A DNA stretch of 64,000 bases from Pseudomonas sp. MM211 (GTDB lineage Bacteria > Pseudomonadota > Gammaproteobacteria > Pseudomonadales > Pseudomonadaceae), in NCBI RefSeq assembly GCF_020386635.1, contig NZ_CP081942.1, forward strand, positions 3,286,001 through 3,350,000. Direction: 5' to 3'. Under the pieces are notes generated by a model, which was not told where the DNA came from, ran no database searches, and saw nothing but the letters and a program-made list of their open reading frames with translations. Positions 55,894 to 64,000 of the stretch are shown here, in pieces (positions within the stretch are counted from its first letter, which is position 1; the number at the start of each line of letters is the position of its first letter). Both the position numbers and the translations under genes were made by a program.

Positions 55894-57348
55894 TCAATGC
55901 CGCCAGAAAGCGGGCATCAGCAGCACCAGCACGGTGAGGATTTCCAGACGGCCCAGCAGCATGCCCAGGGTCAGCAGCCACTTGGCCATGTCCGGCAGGC
56001 TGGCGTAGGTGCCGGCCGGGCCGATGATCGGGCCCATGCCAGGGCCTACACCGGCAACCGTGCTGGCGGCGCCGCTCAGCGCGGTGATCCAGTCCAGGCC
56101 GCAGAGGGTCAGCGCCAGTGCCAGCAGGGCGATGGTGATGGTGAAGAAGAACGAGAAGGTGAGAATCGAGCGGACAATGTCCTCGTCGAGGCGGTGGCGG
56201 TTGTACTGCTGCTTGATCACCGCGCGGGGGTGCACCAACTGCATCAGGTTGGCCTTGAGCAGAATGTAGGCGACCTGAAAGCGGAAGATCTTCAAGCCGC
56301 CGGCGGTGGAGCCGGAGCAACCGCCGATGAAGCCCAAATAGAAGAACAGCATCCCGGCGAAACCGCCCCACAGCGAGTAGTCACCCAGTGCGAAGCCGGT
56401 GGTGGTCATGATCGATGTGGTATTCACCGCCACGTGGCGCAGGGCATCGAGCCAATGCAGGTCGGTAGTCAGGTAGTACCAGATTCCGAGAATCAGCCAG
56501 GTACCCAGCAGGATGGAGAGAAAACCACGCACCTGCTGGTCGCCCAGTACCGCGCCGAAGTTGCCGCGCAGGGTCGAGACGTAGAGCACGAACGGCAGGC
56601 TGCCAAGGATCATCAGCACCACGGCGACCCAGTGCACCGCCGGTTGCGTCCACTTGGCCAGGGACAGATCCGAGGTGGAGAAGCCGCCTGTCGAAATGGC
56701 CGACATGCTGTGGTTGATGGCGTCGAAGAAATTCATGCCGGCCAGCCAGAAGCCCAGGCAGCCGAGCAGGCTGATGCCCAGGTAAGCCACCACCATGTAC
56801 TTGGCGACCATGTGCGAGCGCGGCATGACCTTATCCGACCGGTCCGAGGATTCGGTCTGGAACAGGCGCATACCACCGATACGCAGCATCGGCAGAATCG
56901 CCACGGCCATGGCGATGAAGCCGATACCGCCGAGCCAGTGCAGCATGGAGCGCCAGATCAGGATGCCCGGTGACATGTTGTCCAGGCCGATCAGCACGGT
57001 GGCGCCGGTGGCGGTAATGCCCGACATGCTCTCGAAGAAGGCGTCGGTGTAGCTCATGTGCTGGGTGAACATGAACGGCAGCGCGGCGAAGATGCATACC
57101 ATCAGCCAGCTCGACACCGTCAGCAGGTACATGTCGCGGGGGCGCAGGTGCACGTCCTGGGGGCGTCCACGGGCGATCATCGACAGCCCGGCGATGAAGG
57201 TGATCAGACTCGACCAGGCGAAGGGGCTCACTTCCGCGGCGCGATCGAAGACGAACAAGGTGAACATCGGGCCGATCATGCCGATGGCCAGGGTGATCAG
57301 AAAGATGCCATTGATGAACGCGATGAGTCTTAGGGTTGGCCAGGCCAT
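55894..57348 (-). CDS. trkH: potassium uptake channel TrkH
   Basis: A 484-residue membrane protein of the Trk/Ktr superfamily. The four K+ filter loops can be seen: SGITATGATVL, SAISTGGFSTSD, TTSIMTTTGFALGDY with GGCSGSTAGGLKIFR, and AASTVAGVGPGMG. It would form the pore of a TrkAH system, with TrkA encoded elsewhere. The start ATG at 57348 fits the family (MAWPTLRLIAFINGIFLI). Intact. Confidence 0.94.
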   Translation of the reverse strand: MAWPTLRLIAFINGIFLITLAIGMIGPMFTLFVFDRAAEVSPFAWSSLITFIAGLSMIARGRPQDVHLRPRDMYLLTVSSWLMVCIFAALPFMFTQHMSYTDAFFESMSGITATGATVLIGLDNMSPGILIWRSMLHWLGGIGFIAMAVAILPMLRIGGMRLFQTESSDRSDKVMPRSHMVAKYMVVAYLGISLLGCLGFWLAGMNFFDAINHSMSAISTGGFSTSDLSLAKWTQPAVHWVAVVLMILGSLPFVLYVSTLRGNFGAVLGDQQVRGFLSILLGTWLILGIWYYLTTDLHWLDALRHVAVNTTSIMTTTGFALGDYSLWGGFAGMLFFYLGFIGGCSGSTAGGLKIFRFQVAYILLKANLMQLVHPRAVIKQQYNRHRLDEDIVRSILTFSFFFTITIALLALALTLCGLDWITALSGAASTVAGVGPGMGPIIGPAGTYASLPDMAKWLLTLGMLLGRLEILTVLVLLMPAFWRH

Positions 57349-57530
57349 CGGTTTTATCCGCGAAAAAGTGGCGCCATTCTACCTGTGCCACCGGTGCTGT
57401 AAACCAGCCAGCTCAGGCGCTCCGATCGCCCGGCATGGCGGCCACTCAGGCCGCTTTACAAGTCCATGGCGATGCATAGAATACGCCCTCAGGTGCCGGC
57501 CCTTGCCGGTTTCTGAGCCCATTCGAAATC

Positions 57531-57896
57531 ATGCCCAATCCTTGTCTCACGTGCGGCGCCTGCTGCGCGCATTTTCGTGTGTCCTTCTTCTGGGGTGAAT
57601 GTCAGTCGGCAGGTGGAACCGTGCCCGACGACCAGGTCATCCTGATCACCCCGCACCGCGTCGCCATGCGCGGCACCGAGGCCAAACCGTCACGCTGCAA
57701 CGCCTTGTTGGGCGATGTGGGGCAGGGCACGCGCTGCACGCTGTATGAACAGCGCTCCAGCACGTGCCGCGAGTTCGAGGCCTCCTGGGCTAACGGCGAG
57801 CACAACCCGCATTGTGATGACGCGCGCAGGGCCTACGGACTGCCGCCGCTGCTGCCGCCACTGGAGCCAGAGATGTCGCCGGATCGGGTTGCCTAG
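57531..57896 (+). CDS. YkgJ family cysteine-cluster protein
   Basis: A 121-residue protein of the YkgJ/UPF0153 family. Cysteines occur as CLTCGACCAHF at the N terminus, then CNALLGDVGQGTRCTLYEQR and RSSTCREFEAS, a pattern that suggests a zinc or Fe-S site. Function is not established. ATG 57531 precedes the conserved MPNPCLTCG. It is divergent from trkH and followed by a long REP array. Confidence 0.88.
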   Translation: MPNPCLTCGACCAHFRVSFFWGECQSAGGTVPDDQVILITPHRVAMRGTEAKPSRCNALLGDVGQGTRCTLYEQRSSTCREFEASWANGEHNPHCDDARRAYGLPPLLPPLEPEMSPDRVA

Positions 57897-57934
57897 CGGC
57901 CAGACCACGTGTTCTGCATGGCGCCCACCATCGC

Positions 57935-58414
57935 TTCGCCCGCAAGCGGGCTCCTACGGATCTGCGCCGGGCTCGCACGCTGGTGTAGGAGCCGGCTTGC
58001 CGGCGAATGGTGGCTGCACCGCGGTTTGCAGGGTGAGCACCGTTTCGGCTTCCGCTTTTGTAGCCTGGGTCGAGCGCAGCGACACCCGGGAAATCGTCCT
58101 GGGTATCGCTACGCTCAACGCCAGACTACGGAGGTGACGGATCCACGCGCCCCCTGTAGGAGCCGGCTTGCCGGCGAATGGTGGCTGCACCGCGGTTTGC
58201 AGGGTGAGCACCGTTTCGGCTTCCGCTTTTGTAGCCTGGGTCGAGCGCAGCGACACCGGGAAATCGTCCTGGGTATCGCTACGCTCAACGCCAGGCTACG
58301 GAGGTGACGGATCCACCCGATCCCTGTAGGAGCCGGCTTGCCGGCGAATGGCTGCCGCGCTGCGGATTTGCGTGATGGCCGCAATCGTTTTTCGCCCGCA
58401 AGCGGGCTCCTATA
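57935..58414. repeat. tandem array of REP plus GTAGCCTGGG units
   Basis: Two nearly identical 170-base units run in tandem from 57984 and 58155. Each has a TGTAGGAGCCGGCTTGCCGG REP, a spacer, and a GTAGCCTGGGTCGAGCGC palindrome. A third, truncated REP follows at 58325. Inverted REPs cap both ends (57935-57959 and 58391-58414). The second unit lacks one C (GACACCCGGG to GACACCGGG). No gene lies between 57897 and 58488. Confidence 0.85.
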
Positions 58415-58488
58415 GGATGTGGCTGGTTCAGGTCATCCTTGCCTGGCTTGGCTGGTAGAATCCTGGTTCTTTATCTGGAGGTGAGCCG

Positions 58489-59055
58489 ATGGATGCTCTT
58501 GATGCGCTGATCAACCGTGTTTCCGCCCCCCGTTTGATCGAGCCTGCGCCCACCGCCGAGCAGCGTGAGCAGCTGTTTCGCGCCGCGTTGCGTGCACCGG
58601 ATCACGGGCAACTGCGCCCCTGGCGTTTCCTGACCGTCGAAGGTGATGCGCGTCACGCGCTGGGCGAGCTGTTTGCCGAGGCGATAGCGGGCAAGTATCC
58701 CGATGCTGACGAAGAGGCGCTGACCAAGGCGCGCAACATGCCGCTGCGGGCGCCACTGCTGATAGTGGTGATTGCCCGCACCCAGGAGCATCCTAAGGTG
58801 CCGGCTCAGGAGCAGGTACTGGCTGCAGGCTGTGCAGCTCACGGCATTCTGCTTGCCGCCTACGCCCAGGGTATCGGTGCGGTGTGGCGCACTGGCGAGT
58901 TGTCCCATGATCCGCTGGTGGATGCAGGCCTGGGCCTCGCGGAAAACGAGCAGGTGATTGGCTATCTCTACTTGGGCACGCCGCAGCGTGAATTGCGTGT
59001 CGCGCCGCAAGCGAATATCGACCAGTTCGTCAGCGCTTGGGTGAACAAGGCCTAG
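58489..59055 (+). CDS. YdjA-type nitroreductase family protein
   Basis: A 188-residue FMN-dependent NAD(P)H nitroreductase of the small YdjA group. APDHGQLRPWRFLTVEGDAR, ARNMPLRAPLLIVVIAR, AAGCAAHGILLAAYAQGIG and VWRTGELSHDPLVDAGLG are the conserved FMN- and substrate-binding blocks. It probably reduces nitro or quinone compounds; the physiological substrate is unknown. ATG 58489 follows TGGAGGTGAG, a strong ribosome site. It meets the lacI-type gene convergently with a four-base overlap. Confidence 0.9.
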   Translation: MDALDALINRVSAPRLIEPAPTAEQREQLFRAALRAPDHGQLRPWRFLTVEGDARHALGELFAEAIAGKYPDADEEALTKARNMPLRAPLLIVVIARTQEHPKVPAQEQVLAAGCAAHGILLAAYAQGIGAVWRTGELSHDPLVDAGLGLAENEQVIGYLYLGTPQRELRVAPQANIDQFVSAWVNKA

Positions 59056-60098
59056 CTGCTTTCCCGCTCGATCAACTCACACTCCAGCGGTTGCGGGGCA
59101 TCGCTCGATGCCTCCTCGAGCACACCCAGTTTCTGCAGGATGCGCTGCGCCGCCACTTCGCCGATCTGCCTGGCCGGTGGCCGGATGGTGGTCAGGCTGG
59201 GCATCAGCATCGGCGCGAAGGCGTAATCACCAAAACCCACCACCGCGCAGTCTTCGGGAATGCGCACGTCGGCGCGGCGGCCGGCAAGCAGGCCGCCGGC
59301 GGCCAGGTTGTCGTTGGCGAAGATGATCGCATCCGGGCGCTGCGGGCCCTGCATCAGGCTTTCCATCGCCTGCTTGCCCGCTTCGAAGGGCTGCAGGTCT
59401 TCATCCGGCGCGAACGCCCAGGGCTCGAGACCTGCTGCACGCAAGGTATCGGCATAGCCGTCGCGGCGTTCCAGCGCGCTGAAATCCCCCGGCACGCTGT
59501 TCTGCACGAAAGCGATGCGCCGGTAGCCCTTGTCCAGCAGATACCGCGCGGCGCTGACGCCAACTTCGTAATGCAGGAAGCCCACCTGCAGGGGCGAGCG
59601 CTCGGGGCGGTAGTCCCAGATTTCCACCAGCGGGATGTCGGCGTCGGCGAGCATCTTTTCCGTACCGGCACTGTGAAAGTGGCTGGTGACCACCAGGGCC
59701 GCCGGCGACCAGCCGAGAAAGGCGCGCACCGCGCTTTCCTCCTGTTCCTCGCTGAAATAGCTGGAAGCCAGCAGCAACTGGTAGCCGTGGCGGGTGAGGG
59801 TGTCACTGAAGCCCTGGATGGTCTGGGCGAAGATCGGCCCGGAGATGTTCGGAATGACCATGCCGACGATCCGCCTGCGCGCAGATGCCAGTCCGCCAGC
59901 CACTAGGTTGGGCACGTAGCCCAATTCGTCCACCGCACTGCGGATGCGCTCGCGCAGTTCTTCGGACACCTGATCCGGCTGATTGAAGTAGCGCGAAATG
60001 GTGATCGACGACACGCCGACGCGTTCAGCGACGCTACTCAGGGTGACGCGACCAGCGCCGCGTCTCTTGCGTGGCGAGTCGGCTGGAGGGCGGGGCAT
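59052..60098 (-). CDS. LacI family transcriptional regulator
   Basis: A 348-residue repressor. The N-terminal HTH reads VTLSSVAERVGVSSITISRY with the hinge helix PNLVAGGLASARRRIVG, then a periplasmic-binding-protein-like sensor (IIFANDNLAAGGLLAGRR). It is similar to GntR-type LacI members of Pseudomonas. It is divergent from a TonB receptor gene, and the intergenic region carries two perfect GTTAGCGCTAAC operators, a classic LacI site. Likely it represses itself and the receptor until a sugar-like ligand binds. The start ATG at 60098 is family-consistent. Confidence 0.92.
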   Translation of the reverse strand: MPRPPADSPRKRRGAGRVTLSSVAERVGVSSITISRYFNQPDQVSEELRERIRSAVDELGYVPNLVAGGLASARRRIVGMVIPNISGPIFAQTIQGFSDTLTRHGYQLLLASSYFSEEQEESAVRAFLGWSPAALVVTSHFHSAGTEKMLADADIPLVEIWDYRPERSPLQVGFLHYEVGVSAARYLLDKGYRRIAFVQNSVPGDFSALERRDGYADTLRAAGLEPWAFAPDEDLQPFEAGKQAMESLMQGPQRPDAIIFANDNLAAGGLLAGRRADVRIPEDCAVVGFGDYAFAPMLMPSLTTIRPPARQIGEVAAQRILQKLGVLEEASSDAPQPLECELIERESS

Positions 60099-60140
60099 GG
60101 GGGATCCTGCATGGCGCTGGGCCGCTAAACATACTGCAAC

Positions 60141-60152
60141 GTTAGCGCTAAC
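60141..60152. promoter_or_regulatory. LacI-type operator 1
   Basis: GTTAGCGCTAAC is a perfect 12-bp palindrome with the central CG typical of LacI/GalR sites, 43 bases upstream of the lacI start, so suited to autorepression. Confidence 0.8.
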
Positions 60153-60250
60153 AAAAGCGCTTGCAGCGATCCGAACTATTTATTTTTTTGGAATATAAAA
60201 AGCATTTTTTAGTATTTGACGATCTCTAAAGCCCTCTCCACACTTTGCCT

Positions 60251-60264
60251 TGTTAGCGCTAACA
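60251..60264. promoter_or_regulatory. LacI-type operator 2
   Basis: TGTTAGCGCTAACA is a perfect 14-bp palindrome, 110 bases from operator 1 and 115 bases before the TonB receptor start. The spacing would allow looping or separate control of the receptor promoter. Confidence 0.82.
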
Positions 60265-60378
60265 GCGCATCGCACTTCTGTCGCATGACTGCCACTCGCA
60301 CGAGCGAGACCCGTTACCGACTGTGCCCAGTACGCTCGCCTTGGCGAGCATCAATCGGTCAATCAGGCAGTGAACGTC

Positions 60379-62627
60379 ATGCACAACGCATTTTTGCCGG
60401 CCGCCCGCAGCGCGCGCCGATTCCGTGGTTCGATTTCCCTTCATCCCTTGGCGGTCGCCGTGGTGCTTGCTTCCGGTTCCGCACCGCTCTGGGCGGCCGA
60501 GGCAAGCGAGCCCGCCGCCACCTCGCTGAAAGCCGTAACGGTCACCGCGACGCGCCGTGAGCAATCCCTGCAGGACGTACCGGTTGCCGTGTCGGTGGTC
60601 GATGGTGAGCAGCTCGAGCGTGACAACCGCAACAACGTTTCCAGCATCGTGCAGCAGGTGCCGACGTTGAACTACCGCAGTGGTGCGTCCAACAAGGACA
60701 CCTCGCTGTTCATCCGCGGTGTGGGCACCATCACCACCTCGCCAGGCATAGAACCGACGGTTTCCACGGTCATCGATGGCGTGGTGCTCGGCCGTCCGGG
60801 GCAGTCGACTCTGGATCTGCTGGACTTGGAGCGCATCGAAGTACTGCGCGGTCGCAAGGCACGCTGTTCGGCAAGAATGCCTCGGCGGGTGTGCTGAACA
60901 TCATTTCCAAGGACATCTCCGAGGAAACCCGTGGCTACGTGGATTACTCGCACTTCGGCGGTGGCAATGAAAACCGCCTGCGCTTCGGCATCGGCGGGCG
61001 CCTGAGCGACACCCTGAAAGGCTCGTTGACCACTCTGCTGGGTAAGTACGACGGCAACGTGAAGAACGAATTCAACGGTGACGACGTCAACGGCTACGAC
61101 CGCAAGGGTGCACGCGGCAAGCTGGTGTTCGAGCCCAACGACGAACTGAAAGTCACCCTGATCGCCGATTACACCCAGGGCAAGGACACCATCCCCAATG
61201 GCGTACTGACCAAGACCAGTCCCGCCTTCGGTGCGGCCGTGGGTAGCAGCTACACCCCGGGTGACCATAACCGCAGCATCAACAGTGACATGAATACCCG
61301 GGTAGACGACCGCAACCAAGGTTTGTCTGGCCAGGTGGACTGGTCGCTCGGTGACTACACCCTGACGTCGATCACCGCCTGGCGTGGCTGGAACAACACC
61401 CAGTATCAGGACGGTGATCGCTTGGCCGGTATCTTCCCGGGCGCCCCGCGATCGCACGACAAAGGTCAGGTGGATTACAACCAGTACTCGCAGGAGTTCC
61501 GTCTGGCTTCACCCAAGGGCGAGTTCAACGAGTACGTGCTCGGTGCGTTTTACATGCACGGCAAGAGCGAGGAGGCCTACCAGCGCACGGTAACGCCGAC
61601 CACCCTGGTGACTCAACGCGGGCGTGCCGACTATGAAGCGGTCAACGACAGCGTGGCGCTGTTCGGCGAGAACACCTTCAACTTCACCGAAGACTTTCGC
61701 GGCATCCTCGGCCTGCGCTGGACCCACGACGATCTGGAGTACAAGCACCAGCGCGTGGTCACGGGCACCGCTGCCGGCATTCAGGCGAACTACGGCAGCA
61801 AAGGTTCGGTGGATGAAGACGGCTTTACCGGTCGCGTCGGCTTCCAGTACGACATCAATGACAACCTGACCAGCTACGTCACCTATTCCCGTGGTTACAA
61901 AGGCCCGGCCTACAACGTGTTCTTCAATATGCAGGCCCGTGATACCGAGCCGTTGAAGCCGGAAACCTCCAACTCCTGGGAAGCAGGCCTGAAAAGCACC
62001 GCCTTCAACAACCGCCTGACCGCCAACCTGGCGGTGTTCCATACCGAGTATGAGAACTACCAGGCCAACTTCTATGATGTGGTCGGCGGTGCGGTGGTGA
62101 CCCGTCTGATCAACGCCGGCAGCGTGACAACCGAGGGTGTGGAACTGGATGCCGCCTTCCAGGTCACCAGTCAGTTCAAGCTCTCCGGTGCACTGGCCTT
62201 CACCAAGGCCCGTGTCGACCAGTTCAGCTGCCCGGAAAACGCAGCGGCCAACTGCGAAGTCAATGGCAAGCCGCTGCCCTTTAGCCCGGACTGGAAAACC
62301 TACGTACGCGCCGACTACACCATCCCGCTGGACAACGGCCTGGATATCGAATTCAGCACTGACTACGCCTGGCAGGATCAGGTGCAGTACAGCCTCGATC
62401 AGAACGAAAACACCATTCAGGGTGCCTACGGCATCTGGAACGCCAGTGTGGGCCTTGCCGACTACAACGAAGGCTGGCGTGTCGCGCTGTTGGCCAAGAA
62501 CCTGACAGACAAGAGCTATTCCAACGGCCTGGCTTACAGTGGCTATCCGGTTCTCAACTATGCATCCCGCTCCGTTCCGCGTGACGATGAGCGCTACTTT
62601 GGCGTGCAGCTACGCAAGGACTTCTGA
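60379..62627 (+). pseudogene. TonB-dependent receptor, single-base frameshift
   Basis: An outer-membrane receptor of 749 residues if repaired. It has a signal peptide (HPLAVAVVLASGSAPLWAA), the TonB box and plug start (LKAVTVTATRREQSLQDVPV), a plug domain, and a beta-barrel ending in ERYFGVQLRKDF with terminal Phe. At 60851-60854 the conserved plug motif RGPQGTLFGKNASAG is broken: CGCGGTCCGCAAG has lost one C, giving RGRKARC and an early stop at 60897. The other frame resumes at GTLFGKNASAGVLNIIS. I use ATG 60379, 11 bases after AGG; GTG 60370 also works. Regulated by the divergent LacI. The substrate is unknown. Confidence 0.85.
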
Positions 62628-62639
62628 TCCATCCCGCAG

Positions 62640-62713
62640 GGCGGGGTACACCCGCCTTGCAATGCGTGTGCAGGGTACGCCGCGCATGCCGTCGGCATGG
62701 GCGCACCCTGCAC
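62640..62713. repeat. nested palindromes after the TonB receptor
   Basis: GGCGGG-loop-CCCGCC (62640-62656) is followed by a larger cruciform in which GTGCAGGGT (62668-62676) pairs with ACCCTGCAC (62705-62713) and encloses CATGCC-GTC-GGCATG (62685-62699). It may serve as a bidirectional terminator or be another dispersed palindrome. No T-run follows. Confidence 0.6.
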
Positions 62714-62807
62714 TCAAGCAAACCTGGAAATACCGCTGCGTGTAAAACCCCGTGGCACTAGCCGCAGAGCCAACCCACGGCTTTTTCGTCAAAGCAGGTG
62801 CAGATTC

Positions 62808-64000
62808 ATGAGCAAGCAACCTCGTCAAATCAGCCTCGGCGCATTTCTCATGGCCACCGGGCACCATGTCGCCGCCTGGCGCCACCCCGACGTGCCAGCC
62901 GATCCGCTGGATTTCTCGGTTTACAAGCGCACTGCGCAGATCGCCGAAGCGGCCTGTTTCGACGCGCTGTTCGTGGCCGACAGTGTGGCAGCGCCGACCG
63001 ATAGCATCGCCAGCCGCATGCCGCGCTCGGCGCACTTCGAACCGCTGACGCTGCTCTCTGCGCTGAGCGCGGTGACCGAGCGCATCGGCCTGATCAGTAC
63101 GGTGACCACCAGCTACAACGAGCCCTATCACGTGGCCCGCAAGTTCGCTTCCCTCGACCAGCTTTCCGGTGGTCGCGCAGGCTGGAACCTGGTGACCTCG
63201 GACGCCGCCGCCGAGGCCTACAACTTTGGCCGCGACGCGCATATCCCTCACGCCGAGCGTTATGCCCGCGCGCGGGAGTTTCATGATGTGGTCACCGGGC
63301 TCTGGGACAGCTGGGCGGACGACGCCTTTGTGCACGACAAGGCCAGCGGCCAGTTCTTCGATCCGGCCAAATTGCATGTGCTCGACCATCACGGGGAGCA
63401 CTTCAAGGTACGCGGGCCGCTGAACGTCGCCCGCTCGCCCCAGGGCAGACCAGTGATCGTTCAGGCGGGCTCCTCGGAAACCGGTCGGCAGCTCGCCGCA
63501 GAGACCGCCGAGGTGGTCTTCACGGCGCAGACCTCGCTGGCCAAGGCCCAGGCGTTCTATGCCGATCTCAAGGGCCGCCTGCAGGCCTTCGGGCGCAGCG
63601 AGGATTCGCTGAAGGTCATGCCCGGCGTGTTCGTGGTGGTTGGTCAGAGCGAGAGCGAGGCCCGCGAGAAATTCGATCGCTTCCAGGAACTGGTCGAGCC
63701 AGCGGTCGGCATCGCGCTGCTGGGGCGCATGCTGGGCAACTTCGATCTGTCCGGCTACCCGGCCGATGGCCCGCTACCGGCGCTGCCGCTGACGGAAAAT
63801 GGCCAGCAGAGCCGGCAGAAGCTGCTGACCGAACTGGCAGGGGCGGAGAACCTGACCCTGGCGCAACTGGGTCGGCGTATCGCTGGCGGGCGCGGGCATT
63901 ACAGCCTGATCGGCACACCCACGCAGATCGCCGACGAATTACAGGCCTGGTTCGAGGAGCGCGCTGCCGACGGCTTCAACGTTCTGGTACCGCATCTGCC
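62808..64000 (+). CDS. FMN-dependent monooxygenase, NtaA/SnaA/DszA type (3' end outside window)
   Basis: Open to the window edge, 397 residues so far of about 440-450. Family signatures of the LLM-class flavin monooxygenases are clear: GAFLMATGHHVAAWRHPD, KRTAQIAEAACFDALFVAD, RKFASLDQLSGGRAGWNLVT and SDAAAEAYNFGRD. Two-component monooxygenases of this branch use reduced FMN from a partner reductase to oxidise chelators or organosulfur compounds. ATG 62808 follows GCAGGTG. It lies after the TonB receptor on the same strand, so a shared uptake-and-oxidation pathway is likely, with substrate unknown. Confidence 0.9.
   Translation, partial: MSKQPRQISLGAFLMATGHHVAAWRHPDVPADPLDFSVYKRTAQIAEAACFDALFVADSVAAPTDSIASRMPRSAHFEPLTLLSALSAVTERIGLISTVTTSYNEPYHVARKFASLDQLSGGRAGWNLVTSDAAAEAYNFGRDAHIPHAERYARAREFHDVVTGLWDSWADDAFVHDKASGQFFDPAKLHVLDHHGEHFKVRGPLNVARSPQGRPVIVQAGSSETGRQLAAETAEVVFTAQTSLAKAQAFYADLKGRLQAFGRSEDSLKVMPGVFVVVGQSESEAREKFDRFQELVEPAVGIALLGRMLGNFDLSGYPADGPLPALPLTENGQQSRQKLLTELAGAENLTLAQLGRRIAGGRGHYSLIGTPTQIADELQAWFEERAADGFNVLVPHL

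Noticed and set aside
55654..56973. Long plus-strand frame opposite trkH
   Set aside because: Gln/Glu/His-rich product typical of a reversed membrane-protein gene; trkH filter motifs are clear on the minus strand.
57984..58350. Tandem repeats as a possible CRISPR array
   Set aside because: Units are 170 bases, almost wholly identical and made of palindromes; there are no short repeats with unique spacers and no cas genes.

Overview
The window is a chromosomal segment of a Pseudomonas. Protein sequences such as IhfB, WbpA, WbpB, MnmC, CyaB and TrkH read as close relatives of P. aeruginosa proteins. The GTAGGAGC-type REP palindromes and the gene mix would fit the P. mendocina/oleovorans group (Ectopseudomonas), but that placement is inference. 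No rRNA, tRNA, CRISPR array, prophage or transposase gene was recognised.

Layout. (1) 1-6.5 kb: an MFS transporter, a small conserved protein, YheU, ihfB, a chemoreceptor and a beta-CASP metallo-beta-lactamase nuclease. The nuclease gene carries a REP palindrome in frame. (2) 6.77-29.65 kb: an O-antigen locus in the usual Pseudomonas site between ihfB and wbpM. WbpA, WbpB, WbpE, WbpD and WbpI make UDP-ManNAc3NAcA. WbpG with HisH2 and HisF2 would turn the 3-acetamido group into acetamidino. A fused amidotransferase/ATP-pyrophosphatase protein is a second amidation enzyme. WbpM plus PglE-, PglD- and PglC-like proteins would make diacetamido-bacillosamine and load it on undecaprenyl phosphate as the first sugar. 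With two glycosyltransferases, Wzx and Wzy, this predicts a trisaccharide repeat modified by an O-acyltransferase. wzz and wbpL are absent here. An unusual pair, an AAC(3)-fold N-acyltransferase and a ceramidase-like amidase, sits between wbpG and the first glycosyltransferase. (3) 29.7-31.6 kb: two small coupled genes, a decayed VOC gene and a field of REP palindromes. (4) 31.6-41.3 kb: the three-gene NAGGN osmoprotectant system, mnmC, pap and a DUF6316 gene. (5) 41.8-49.8 kb: YbaN-like, YecA-like, recQ, a marR-MFS pair, a FimV/HubP-like gene and an Rdx selenoprotein-like gene. (6) 49.8-57.9 kb: eamA, csaA, an araC regulator, a plcP-agt lipid-remodelling pair behind a good Pho box, cyaB, an Mpo1-like gene, trkH and a YkgJ-type gene. 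(7) 57.9-64 kb: a tandem REP array, a YdjA-type nitroreductase, a LacI regulator with two perfect palindromes facing a TonB receptor, and a flavin-dependent monooxygenase that runs off the end.

The main oddity is a set of single-base frameshifts in otherwise intact genes: wbpD, wbpE, wzx, the AAC(3)-like gene, the ceramidase-like gene and the TonB receptor. Five of the six lie in the O-antigen locus. All six fall in a homopolymer or at GGTCC. They may be sequencing errors, phase-variable tracts or real inactivation, and the sequence alone cannot decide. Two genes also carry in-frame insertions of palindromic repeat DNA.
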